In this document: one piece after another, positions 1-6,059 of the stretch | How the letters are laid out: every line of letters begins with the position of its first letter | Numbering within the stretch: position 1 is the first letter of the stretch | Source: Gammaproteobacteria bacterium | GTDB taxonomy: Bacteria; Pseudomonadota; Gammaproteobacteria; SZUA-229 | Reading direction: 5' to 3' | NCBI GenBank assembly: GCA_026197015.1 | Contig: JAPHRB010000011.1 | Span: 1 to 7,581 of the forward strand | DNA length: 7,581 bases | The notes under the pieces: model-generated | The model's input: the letters and a program-made list of their open reading frames with translations, nothing else | Told to the model about the DNA's origin: nothing | The model's database searches: none | Made by a program: the position numbers and the translations under genes

Positions 1-757
1 TAAAAAAAGGGTAACCATCTGATTCTATTCGGCTAATTGGGTGATCATAAAGTTTATGCAAATTACTTTCGTTAAGCAGTTCCTCGCTAGTGCCCGTTAG
101 TGTATCGCCATCACCCAGTAATAATATTAATTTGTCACAGTAACGGGCTGCGAGATTGATATCGTGCAGTGTCATTATTATCGTTTTGCCCTGTGCCCTG
201 GTTTGCTGGCAGAGCTGATTTAATAACTGAACCTGATATTTCAAATCCAGATGACTATTGGGTTCGTCTAGTAACATGATGTCGGGATTTTGAGTAATCA
301 ATGTGGCAATGGCTACTCTCTGTCTCTCGCCACCAGATAACTGATTTATTGGTCGCTCACTCAGGTGAGAGAGTTGTACCGTGCTTAACGCCTGATGAGC
401 GCATTCCCAGTCGCTCGGGCTTTCCCATTGCCAATGATTCAGGTGAGGATGGCGTCCAGTGATAACTGTTTGAAGAACCGTAGCCGGGAAACTATCTTCG
501 TGATGCTGGAGTAAAACACCTAATTGCCGGGCAATTTTTTTGCGAGATAATTCAAGAATATTATTTTCTCGAATTAAAATTTCACCACTCACCGAAGCGC
601 GTAAACCGGCTAGTGTGTGCAGCAAGGTTGTTTTCCCTTTTCCATTACGTCCGAGTATGCCCCAAACCTCACCTGCTTCACATGTGATATTCAGCTTGTG
701 ACATACGGCTGTATTACCAATACGAATATTTAAATTTGAGGTACTTAATAAACTCAC
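1..757 (-). CDS. btuD: ABC transporter ATPase, BtuD/FecE type (partial)
   Basis: This is the cytoplasmic ATPase that powers the neighbouring FecCD-type permease, probably for vitamin B12 or another corrinoid. Reading the minus strand from a GTG gives 252 codons with no stop before the window edge, close to full family length (about 250-260). All ABC motifs are visible: Walker A GRNGKGKT (residues 36-43), a Q-loop glutamine in LLQHHED (about 84), signature LSGGERQ (140-146), Walker B IMLLDEP (160-166), a D-loop SHLD and the H-loop histidine in TLHDIN (198). The GTG start overlaps the permease stop (GTGA, 4-base overlap), which indicates translational coupling in one operon. The family also serves siderophore and haem uptake. 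The B12 assignment rests on the divergent cobalamin adenosyltransferase gene and is an inference. The ABC ATPase assignment is certain; the substrate is moderately sure. Confidence 0.9.
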   Translation of the reverse strand, partial: MSLLSTSNLNIRIGNTAVCHKLNITCEAGEVWGILGRNGKGKTTLLHTLAGLRASVSGEILIRENNILELSRKKIARQLGVLLQHHEDSFPATVLQTVITGRHPHLNHWQWESPSDWECAHQALSTVQLSHLSERPINQLSGGERQRVAIATLITQNPDIMLLDEPNSHLDLKYQVQLLNQLCQQTRAQGKTIIMTLHDINLAARYCDKLILLLGDGDTLTGTSEELLNESNLHKLYDHPISRIESDGYPFF

Positions 758-1752
758 GACAATTCCTGTTGCCGATAACCTCGGTTTAATAAATATAGAA
801 ATAGTGGTACACCAATGAATGCCGTGATCACGCCTGTAGGTAATTGTTGCGGAGCAATGATGGTACGAGCAATAGTGTCAGAGAGGAGTAATAAGCTGCC
901 TCCGGCGAGCACCGATGCGGGTGCTAACCAGCGATGATCGCTACTCATTAACAGTCGAATCATATGTGGCACAATTAAACCTACAAAACCAATACTACCG
1001 GCTTTGGTAACCGCTATTGCTGTTAGAACTGAGGCGAGTAAAAACAGGCTTAATCTAATAGGTTTGAGTGATATGCCAAGTACGCTTGCCTGCATTTCAC
1101 CATGTGAAAGTATGTTTAATGAGCGAGCTAACATCAAGCTAAACAATAAACCGATAATTAAAATGACAGGCATTGATGGGTCACTTAAGTGATCTGCCTG
1201 AACATAACTTAAATCACCCATAAGCCAGAACAACATTCCTTTTAGTGACTGGTCCGGACTTACAGATAAAATAAAATTAATGATTGCACCCCAGCCCGAC
1301 GCAATAACTACACCGGTCAGTAAGAGTCGTGACGGGTTCCAGCTACCACGGCCATGAGCCAGACCAAAAACCAGCAAGATAGATATAAGGGCTCCAATAA
1401 ATGCGCTTACGGATATCAGACTACTGACTAAACCAGCTGATATCGCAAGCATGGCGCCAACTGACGCACCGCCTGAAACACCAAGTATGTATGGGTCTGC
1501 AAGCGGGTTTCTAAGTAATACCTGCATTAACATGCCCGCTAACGATAAAAGCCCACCTGTTAGAAAAGCAACGTAAGCACGAGGCAGTCGCAATTCTAAG
1601 ATAACGGTTTGTGTGATATCTGAGCCACCACCTTTTAAAACCTCCAATATATCCATATAGGATAAAGGCAGGCTACCCACTGAAAGTGCAAATAAAAAGC
1701 TAGTTATGCTTAGAATAATAAGCAGAACAAGTATGGTTAGAGGTTTAAACAT
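754..1752 (-). CDS. btuC: FecCD/BtuC-family ABC permease, probable corrinoid importer
   Basis: This is the inner-membrane permease of a type II ABC importer, which would form a dimer with two copies of the adjacent ATPase. The 332 residues match the family's usual length (about 320-350) and are almost entirely hydrophobic segments. Family signatures are visible: LRLPR (54-58), QVLLRNPLADPYILGVSGGA (77-96), the cytoplasmic coupling region GSIGFVGLIVPHMIRLL (252-268) and PTGVITAFIGVPLFLYLL (305-322). The ATG at 1752 was chosen because the first membrane segment begins right after it. No clear Shine-Dalgarno sequence lies in front of it. The ATPase gene follows with a 4-base overlap. The divergent pduO gene supports vitamin B12 as substrate, but ferric siderophores or haem cannot be excluded because no periplasmic binding protein is in the window. 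No cobalamin riboswitch fits in the 84-base leader region. Confidence 0.9.
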   Translation of the reverse strand: MFKPLTILVLLIILSITSFLFALSVGSLPLSYMDILEVLKGGGSDITQTVILELRLPRAYVAFLTGGLLSLAGMLMQVLLRNPLADPYILGVSGGASVGAMLAISAGLVSSLISVSAFIGALISILLVFGLAHGRGSWNPSRLLLTGVVIASGWGAIINFILSVSPDQSLKGMLFWLMGDLSYVQADHLSDPSMPVILIIGLLFSLMLARSLNILSHGEMQASVLGISLKPIRLSLFLLASVLTAIAVTKAGSIGFVGLIVPHMIRLLMSSDHRWLAPASVLAGGSLLLLSDTIARTIIAPQQLPTGVITAFIGVPLFLYLLNRGYRQQELS

Positions 1753-1782
1753 TTTAAAAAATATGGTCTGTGGGTTTATTTA

Positions 1783-1813
1783 ATGACAAAGTGATTATAA
1801 GCTTAATTAACTT
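1783..1813 (+). promoter_or_regulatory. Putative promoter of pduO
   Basis: ATGACA at 1783-1788 matches five of six bases of the -35 consensus. A weak -10 candidate, TAACTT, lies at 1808-1813 with a long 19-base spacer. It overlaps the opposing TATAAT, so the two divergent units may compete for polymerase. This is a visual call only. Confidence 0.25.
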
Positions 1814-1822
1814 AATTAACAC
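1794..1822 (-). promoter_or_regulatory. Putative promoter of the permease-ATPase operon
   Basis: On the minus strand, positions 1799 to 1794 read TATAAT, a perfect sigma-70 -10 box. About 42 bases separate it from the permease ATG. The -35 region (around 1817-1822) lies in AT-rich direct repeats and matches the consensus poorly, so the promoter may be weak or activator-dependent. It overlaps the opposing promoter of pduO. Confidence 0.4.
1802..1819. repeat. 9-base tandem repeat between divergent promoters
   Basis: CTTAATTAA occurs twice back to back (1802-1810 and 1811-1819). Each copy contains the palindrome TTAATTAA. It lies between the permease and pduO starts, within the predicted promoter overlap, so it could be a paired operator site. 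It could equally be a chance AT-rich duplication. Confidence 0.6.
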
Positions 1823-1836
1823 GCAGGTTTCAGATC

Positions 1837-2409
1837 ATGGGCAATCGACTTTCTAAAATTTATACGCGTACAGGTGATAGTGGCACTACAGGCATGGCTG
1901 ATGGCAGCCGGGTAACCAAGGACAGTTTACGAATGCATGCGATTGGTGATGTTGATGAGCTTAATAGCATGCTTGGGGTGGTTATTCATAAATCACAATC
2001 CGCTGAGATTAAGGAAAACATGATTACTATACAACATGATTTGTTCAATTTAGGTGGTCAGTTGGCGATGCCTGATTATGAAATGATAAACCAGCAACGA
2101 GTTGAATGGCTGGAAGTTACCCTGGATAAAATGAATGCACAACTTGAACCGCTTAAAGAATTCATATTGCCAGGTGGTGCAGAGGAGTCCTGCTTTTGTC
2201 ATATGGCGCGAACTATTTGCAGACGTGCCGAGCGGGCACTGGTTTCACTAAATTCAGAAACTGAAATTAACCAGAATTTGCTGGCTTATATTAATCGTTT
2301 ATCAGACTGGTTATTTGTGGCGGGTAGAATGTTAAATAAATCTCAGTCTATTGATGAGGTTTACTGGCAATCAGAGCGCATAGTTAAACAGGCATCTGAG
2401 CCTGTTTGA
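1837..2409 (+). CDS. pduO: Cob(I)yrinic acid a,c-diamide / cob(I)alamin adenosyltransferase, PduO type
   Basis: This cytoplasmic enzyme transfers the adenosyl group of ATP to cob(I)alamin (or a cobyrinic acid diamide), making the adenosylcobalamin coenzyme. Family members act as trimers. The 190 residues match the family length. The N-terminal ATP-binding region KIYTRTGDSGTTGMADGSRV (7-26) is followed by KDSLRMHAIGDVDELNSMLG (28-47). The central FILPGG (109-114) leads to ARTICRRAER (124-133), and NRLSDWLFVAGRMLN (153-167) closes the fold. These are the hallmark blocks of PduO/CobO-type adenosyltransferases, including the conserved arginine pair, aspartate and asparagine used for ATP and corrin binding. 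The start is secure because MGNRLSKIYTRTGD is the typical family N-terminus. Only a weak CAGG lies upstream. It is divergent from the BtuCD-like operon, which suggests salvage of imported corrinoid. No diol dehydratase or microcompartment genes are nearby, so a general salvage role is likelier than propanediol use. Confidence 0.95.
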   Translation: MGNRLSKIYTRTGDSGTTGMADGSRVTKDSLRMHAIGDVDELNSMLGVVIHKSQSAEIKENMITIQHDLFNLGGQLAMPDYEMINQQRVEWLEVTLDKMNAQLEPLKEFILPGGAEESCFCHMARTICRRAERALVSLNSETEINQNLLAYINRLSDWLFVAGRMLNKSQSIDEVYWQSERIVKQASEPV

Positions 2410-2413
2410 TTTA
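2386..2413 (+). terminator. Hairpin over the pduO stop codon, possible weak terminator
   Basis: AAACAGGC (2386-2393) and GCCTGTTT (2400-2407) form a perfect 8-base-pair stem with a 6-base loop. The right arm enters the TGA stop of pduO. The following bases are GATTTAG rather than a run of T, so termination would be inefficient. It might instead stabilise the transcript 3' end. Confidence 0.4.
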
Positions 2414-2415
2414 GC

Positions 2416-2450
2416 CAGATTGATCCAGACAGATTGATCCAGACAGATTG
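2416..2450. repeat. 14-base tandem repeat, 2.5 copies
   Basis: The unit CAGATTGATCCAGA is present at 2416-2429 and 2430-2443. A partial third copy, CAGATTG, lies at 2444-2450. The copies are perfect. The repeat lies just after the pduO stop in non-coding DNA. No function is apparent, and it resembles a recent slippage duplication. Confidence 0.85.
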
Positions 2451-2519
2451 CAGGCCTTTTACGAGCCAGACTCATGACTCTGTTATTTCAGAAAACTGCT
2501 TAAAATATTTTAAATGATT

Positions 2520-2560
2520 ACTGTAATTTTATAATTTAAAGTGAGCCGCTTTATTACAGT
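2520..2560. other. Inverted repeat upstream of the sugar kinase
   Basis: ACTGTAAT (2520-2527) and ATTACAGT (2553-2560) are perfect 8-base inverted arms separated by 25 bases. Inside them, AAAG (2538-2541) and CTTT (2549-2552) form a second short pair. The right arm is followed by a -10-like TAGAAT (2568-2573), so the dyad could be an operator or leader hairpin for the kinase gene. The AT-rich setting makes chance pairing plausible. Confidence 0.3.
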
Positions 2561-2607
2561 TATTGTTTAGAATAAAAAATTAATTATCTTAAAAAATGAA
2601 TTTTAAA

Positions 2608-3498
2608 ATGCGAATTGGAATAGATCTGGGTGGAACTAAAATTGAAGGTATTGCGCTGGACGATAAAGGCCGTGAACTCATTCGGCACAGGGTTGCTACA
2701 CCAATAGGTGATTATCAGGCAACATTAAAAGCAATAGCAAATTTGGTGATTCATATAGAAACCTCTTTAGATGATACTGGCAGTATTGGAATTGGTACGC
2801 CCGGGTCTTTATCTCCTAAAACAGGTTTACTGCGAAACTCCAACTCTGTTTGTATGAATGGTAAACCTGTAAAACAGGATCTACAAAAATTACTTAAGCG
2901 TGAAATTCGTATAACTAATGATGCAAATTGTTTTGCATTATCAGAGGCCACTGACGGTGCAGCTAAAGGCGCTGAGCTTGTTTTTGGTGTGATTATTGGT
3001 ACCGGAACAGGCGCGGGTATTGTTATAAATGGTAAAGTTTTAAATGGTGCAAACGCGATAGCGGGTGAATGGGGGCATAACCCGCTGCCCTGGCCAGAAA
3101 AAAGCGAGTTACCCGGCCCTGAATGTTATTGCGGAAAACACGGTTGTATAGAAACCTTTTTATCGGGGCCGGGTTTATCAGCAGACTATTTTGCTATATC
3201 AGGTGAGCAGAAGACGGCTGTTGAGATAGTTGCCCTGGCAACTACAGATTCACGGGCTGAGGATTGCCTGGGGAAGTATGAAGATAGAATGGCGCGTGGC
3301 CTGGCGTCTATTATTAATGTGCTGGACCCTGATGTCATTGTGCTTGGTGGCGGTATGTCTAATATCAGCAGGTTATATAGTCATATTCCTCAATTATTGG
3401 GAAAGTATGTATTTTCTGATGTTGTGAATACCCGTCTTGTAACACCCGAATATGGCGACTCTAGTGGCGTTAGGGGTGCTGCCTGGTTGTGGAATTAA
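2608..3498 (+). CDS. mak: ROK-family sugar kinase, Mak (fructokinase) type
   Basis: This cytoplasmic ATP-dependent hexose kinase probably phosphorylates fructose, as E. coli Mak (YajF) does, with possible side activity on mannose or other hexoses. From the ATG at 2608 the protein has 296 residues, normal for ROK kinases. The N-terminal phosphate loop is IGIDLGGTK. The catalytic aspartate lies in TNDANC (about residue 105), and IIGTGTGAG is the second phosphate-binding segment. The ROK zinc site is GEWGHNPLPW (153-162) plus CYCGKHGCIE (173-182), giving one histidine and three cysteines. The C-terminal end GDSSGVRGAAWLW closely resembles Mak. The start at 2608 is preferred because MRIGIDLGGTK coincides with the recalled start of E. 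coli Mak. An in-frame ATG at 2596 would add four residues, and neither start has a clear ribosome-binding site. NagK is a close paralogue, but the termini and the zinc region favour Mak. Confidence 0.9.
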   Translation: MRIGIDLGGTKIEGIALDDKGRELIRHRVATPIGDYQATLKAIANLVIHIETSLDDTGSIGIGTPGSLSPKTGLLRNSNSVCMNGKPVKQDLQKLLKREIRITNDANCFALSEATDGAAKGAELVFGVIIGTGTGAGIVINGKVLNGANAIAGEWGHNPLPWPEKSELPGPECYCGKHGCIETFLSGPGLSADYFAISGEQKTAVEIVALATTDSRAEDCLGKYEDRMARGLASIINVLDPDVIVLGGGMSNISRLYSHIPQLLGKYVFSDVVNTRLVTPEYGDSSGVRGAAWLWN

Positions 3499-3522
3499 TC
3501 TGCCAAGCAGAGAGTTAGTATC

Positions 3523-3551
3523 AAGACATTGTAATAAAATAACGGTAAAAT
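3523..3551 (+). promoter_or_regulatory. Putative promoter of the DUF2058 gene
   Basis: AAGACA (3523-3528) and TAAAAT (3546-3551) are separated by 17 bases. They match four and five of six sigma-70 consensus bases. They lie 33 bases before the ATG at 3585, just after the kinase stop. No strong terminator separates the two genes, so read-through from mak is also possible. Confidence 0.4.
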
Positions 3552-3584
3552 AACCCGATATAGACATATTACAGAGATAATCGA

Positions 3585-4124
3585 ATGAACAATCCTTTCG
3601 CGGAACAGCTTCTTAAAGCGGGTGTTGTAAATAAGCAACAGGTGAAAAAAGCCCAGCAGGAAAAAAATAAAAATAAAAAGCAGCTGCATAATAATAAAAA
3701 AATAAAACCAGTTAATGAAGCCAAACTCAAAGCTGATAAAGCGGCTGAAGAAAAAGCCGCGCGGGATCGTGAATTAAATAAGCGAAAACAGGATCAGGCA
3801 AGAGGCAAAGCGCTCTCAGCAGAAATCAATCAGCTTATTACGGAAAATAAACTTAACCGTGATGAAGCTTGCGATATTTCATATAATTTTGAACATCAAA
3901 ATAAAGTTAAGAAAATTTATATCAATGCTGAAATGAAACAGCAGTTAGTTAAAGGCAAATTAGGTATTGCTCGAATTGAGGGTATATATGAGCTTGTGCC
4001 TTTAGACATAGCAGAAAAAATTAAACAACGTAATGAAAAACGAGTGGTTATTTTTGAAGAAGATATCAAAGATGAAAATGACCCTTATGCAGATTTTGAA
4101 GTTCCAGACGACCTTGTCTGGTAG
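3585..4124 (+). CDS. yaiL: DUF2058 family protein (YaiL-like)
   Basis: This is a small, highly charged cytoplasmic protein of the DUF2058 family. E. coli YaiL has been described as nucleoprotein- or polysome-associated, but its precise role is not established. The 179 residues fit the family. The N-terminus (NPFAEQLLKAGVVNKQQVKKA, about 3-23) resembles YaiL. Next comes a lysine- and alanine-rich helical stretch (about 20-85) that looks like a coiled coil and would suit RNA or ribosome binding. The globular C-terminal half contains KKIYINAEMKQQLVKGKLGIARI (about 109-131). It ends in DPYADFEVPDDLVW, nearly identical to the end of E. coli YaiL. The ATG at 3585 has a weak AGAGA seven bases upstream. 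The gene is probably transcribed alone, because a strong terminator begins within its last codons. Confidence 0.88.
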   Translation: MNNPFAEQLLKAGVVNKQQVKKAQQEKNKNKKQLHNNKKIKPVNEAKLKADKAAEEKAARDRELNKRKQDQARGKALSAEINQLITENKLNRDEACDISYNFEHQNKVKKIYINAEMKQQLVKGKLGIARIEGIYELVPLDIAEKIKQRNEKRVVIFEEDIKDENDPYADFEVPDDLVW

Positions 4125-4131
4125 TTTTTTT
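4104..4131 (+). terminator. Intrinsic terminator formed by the last codons of the DUF2058 gene
   Basis: CCAGAC (4104-4109) and GTCTGG (4116-4121) form a perfect GC-rich stem around the loop GACCTT. The stop TAG and seven consecutive T residues (4125-4131) follow. The stem is encoded by the codons for the conserved C-terminal PDDLVW, so protein sequence and terminator share the same bases. Confidence 0.8.
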
Positions 4132-4136
4132 GCCCG

Positions 4137-4166
4137 TTGAGCAGCGGTAAGTTATCTGCGGATAAA
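4137..4166 (+). promoter_or_regulatory. Putative promoter of egtB
   Basis: TTGAGC (4137-4142) and GATAAA (4161-4166) with an 18-base spacer each match four of six sigma-70 consensus bases. They lie just after the terminator, 52 bases before the egtB ATG, where a new promoter would be expected. Confidence 0.3.
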
Positions 4167-4218
4167 TCGTCATATTCCAAACAAATATAGTCGAAAACTA
4201 ACTATTATTGAAAATAAC

Positions 4219-5478
4219 ATGAACGATACGGTGAAAATGGGCAAACCTCTTGTAGAGCAATATCGCACTGTAAGGCAGGCTTCTCTTGATCTTTGCCAGT
4301 CAATGCAAATTGAAGACTTCGGTTTACAGGCAATGCCTGAAGTCAGCCCACCTAAGTGGCATCTAGCCCATACCAGCTGGTTTTTCGAAACGTTTATTCT
4401 CAAGGTTTACGTTGCTGGATATCAATCATTTCACCCGTTATATGAAGTGCTTTTTAACAGTTACTACAACGGCATCGGCGAGCAATATCCGAGATCACAG
4501 CGCGGTTTTTTATCACGCCCGACGGTAAAAGAAGTAATGAGTTATCGACAATATATTGATGAAACCATGCAATCGCTATTGTGTAATGTTGAACATCCAG
4601 AATTTGAGGAAATATGTCAGCGCTGTAATTTAGGCTTGAACCACGAACAACAGCATCAGGAATTGATGTGCACTGACATCAAGTACAGTTTGTCATTTAA
4701 CCCACTGTATCCCGCTTTATTCTCCGCACCTGAAAACAAAAGATGCACTAACCGACCACTGACATTTGCCGGGTTTGATGCAGATGATGTGCTGACAGGT
4801 TATGTTGGGCAGGGTTTTCATTTCGACAACGAAAGACCTGCGCATAAATATCATTTACAACCATATAAATTAGCCGATCGTGTTATCAACAATGCAGAAT
4901 ATCTGGCGTTCATTGAAGATGGAGGTTATTCACGCGCGGAGTTATGGCTAGCTGATGGCTGGATGTGGAAACAGCTAAATAAAATTACGCGGCCGTGTTA
5001 TTGGCGGCAGCAGGATAATGAGTGGTTTGAATATACACTCTATGGTTTACAGCCGCTTAATACTGAATTACCGCTGTGCCATATAAATTTTTATGAAGCG
5101 GATGCATTTGCACGCTGGTCTGAAAAACGTTTACCCACTGAGCATGAATGGGAAGCGGCATGTAGAAAATTGTCACAAAAACCGGATAATGAATCGATTA
5201 AGTTGCATCCACAATGCGCCAATAGTAACGATAAAAAGTTACAGATGTTTGGCAGCGTCTGGCAATGGACGCAATCAAATTATTCAGCTTATCCAGGTTA
5301 TCAAGCGGATAAGGGAGCGATTGGAGAATACAATGGGAAGTTTATGTGTAACCAGATGGTGCTTCGAGGCAGCTCCTGTGTTACTCCACCCGGACATGCT
5401 CGAATTACTTATCGAAATTTTTTCTATGCCAAAGACCGCTGGCAGTTTAGTGGAATAAGACTCGCAGATAACATCTAA
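4219..5478 (+). CDS. egtB: Ergothioneine biosynthesis protein EgtB (iron-dependent sulfoxide synthase)
   Basis: EgtB is a cytoplasmic non-haem iron enzyme. It uses oxygen to join the sulfur of cysteine or gamma-glutamylcysteine to the imidazole of hercynine, the key step of ergothioneine synthesis. The 419 residues match the family. An N-terminal DinB_2-like domain carries the iron ligands: H51 in KWHLAHTSWFFET, and H142 and H146 in NHEQQHQEL. The C-terminal FGE-sulfatase-like domain (from about 195) includes GQGFHFDNERPAH, KRLPTEHEWEAAC and VWQWTQSNY. It ends in TPPGHARITYRNFFYAKDRWQFSGIRLA, a typical EgtB end. The usual RGGS motif reads RGSS (383-386), a mild change. ATG 4219 is used; an in-frame ATG at 4237 would still give a complete protein, and neither has a good ribosome-binding site. 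The hercynine-forming methyltransferase EgtD, often next door, is absent, and a broken ORF follows instead. Whether the thiol donor is cysteine or gamma-glutamylcysteine cannot be read here. Confidence 0.94.
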   Translation: MNDTVKMGKPLVEQYRTVRQASLDLCQSMQIEDFGLQAMPEVSPPKWHLAHTSWFFETFILKVYVAGYQSFHPLYEVLFNSYYNGIGEQYPRSQRGFLSRPTVKEVMSYRQYIDETMQSLLCNVEHPEFEEICQRCNLGLNHEQQHQELMCTDIKYSLSFNPLYPALFSAPENKRCTNRPLTFAGFDADDVLTGYVGQGFHFDNERPAHKYHLQPYKLADRVINNAEYLAFIEDGGYSRAELWLADGWMWKQLNKITRPCYWRQQDNEWFEYTLYGLQPLNTELPLCHINFYEADAFARWSEKRLPTEHEWEAACRKLSQKPDNESIKLHPQCANSNDKKLQMFGSVWQWTQSNYSAYPGYQADKGAIGEYNGKFMCNQMVLRGSSCVTPPGHARITYRNFFYAKDRWQFSGIRLADNI

Positions 5479-5497
5479 ACGAATAAGGAGTAAATGT

Positions 5498-5572
5498 ATG
5501 TTTGCATCAGAAAAAATCAAGGCGAATCAATGGGTAGTCAACGAGCCTGACCCCTTGATTATGACCCCTTGA
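5498..5572 (+). pseudogene. 24-codon ORF after egtB with strong ribosome-binding site, cut by a tandem duplication
   Basis: An AAGGAG (5485-5490) seven bases before the ATG is among the best ribosome-binding sites in the window. The ORF begins MFASEKIKANQWVVNEPD and stops at TGA 5570-5572. I do not recognise the peptide. Its stop lies in the second copy of a 14-base tandem repeat. Deleting one copy puts the frame directly into the HlyD fragment that follows. With both copies, the TGA overlaps a TTG (5569-5571) that could restart translation of that fragment. It may be the leftover 5' end of a gene once co-transcribed with egtB (egtD would be a natural candidate, but nothing in the peptide shows it). 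An out-of-frame ATG at 5494 gives only 18 codons. Confidence 0.5.
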
Positions 5573-5575
5573 TTA
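5548..5575. repeat. Perfect 14-base tandem duplication at a gene-fragment junction
   Basis: TGACCCCTTGATTA occurs at 5548-5561 and again, perfectly, at 5562-5575. It lies exactly between the egtB-linked short ORF and the start of recognisable HlyD sequence. Because 14 is not a multiple of three, the extra copy shifts the reading frame. It could be a slippage duplication or the target-site scar of an element that has gone. Confidence 0.9.
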
Positions 5576-5982
5576 CTACAATAGGTGGCGTGGTTTCACC
5601 TGCAGAAGCATTAATGGTTATTGTGCCAGAAGACGATACCCTCGAAGTCGAAGCCTATCTGGAAAATAAAGATATAGGTTTTGTAGAAGAAAACCAGACC
5701 GCTGAAATAAAAATTGATGCGTTTCCATTTACAAAATATGGCGTAATAGATGGTGAAGTGTTGTCTATTACAAATGATGCAATAGAGCATGAACAACTCG
5801 GTCTGGTGTTTGCAATGCGCACCAGCATGAAAAAGTCTGATATTAATATTAATGGTAAGACAGTTAATTTATCACCGGGCATGAGCGTGATGGTTGAAGT
5901 TAAAACCGGTAAGCGAAAGGTGATTGAATATTTGGCTAAACCGGTTGAGATTATGACTTCTAGTTCGATGAGGGAGAGGTAA
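5569..5982 (+). pseudogene. C-terminal remnant of an HlyD-family type I secretion membrane fusion protein
   Basis: HlyD-type adaptors sit in the inner membrane and periplasm and link an ABC exporter to an outer-membrane channel. Only about 137 residues of a protein that is normally 400-480 long are present. The preserved part starts at TIGGVVSPAEALMVIVPEDD, the second half of the lipoyl-like region. It continues through LEVEAYLENKDIGFVEENQTAEIKIDAFPFTKYG, a beta-barrel signature of the family, and ends at LSPGMSVMVEVKTGKRKVIEY. The N-terminal membrane segment, the coiled-coil hairpin and the first lipoyl half are missing, so it cannot work as an adaptor. No ribosome-binding site precedes the TTG at 5569. 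No ABC exporter or TolC gene is nearby. The surviving sequence has no internal stops, which suggests recent truncation or continued expression. Confidence 0.8.
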
Positions 5983-6041
5983 TGAAAAATGCACCTCCAA
6001 GTCTTGATGAAAATTATAAGAAAATAAAAAAACAAAACTAA
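5982..6041 (+). CDS. Hypothetical 19-residue peptide coupled to the HlyD fragment
   Basis: The ATG overlaps the HlyD stop (TAATG) and follows a strong purine-rich AGGGAGAGG (5971-5979). The peptide is MKNAPPSLDENYKKIKKQN: hydrophilic, lysine-rich at the end, with no signal or membrane segment. It could be a true small protein made by coupled translation, the broken start of a gene once downstream of hlyD, or chance. I do not recognise it. Confidence 0.35.
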   Translation: MKNAPPSLDENYKKIKKQN

Positions 6042-6059
6042 AAGAATGCTGAAGGATTA

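Noticed and set aside
1004..1192. 62-codon + strand ORF
   Set aside because: It lies antisense within the permease gene, has no ribosome-binding site and no recognisable protein features.
1753..1836. Cobalamin riboswitch before the permease or pduO
   Set aside because: The 84-base gap is far too short and no B12-box-like conserved core is visible.
3500..3510. Terminator after the sugar kinase (CTGC/GCAG hairpin)
   Set aside because: The stem is only four base pairs with no T tract.
5093..5458. 121-codon + strand ORF inside egtB
   Set aside because: It is a frame shadow of the strongly supported EgtB C-terminal domain.
5655..6035. 126-codon minus-strand ORF opposite the HlyD remnant
   Set aside because: The opposite strand has clear HlyD family sequence; the antisense product is just AT-rich hydrophobic translation.
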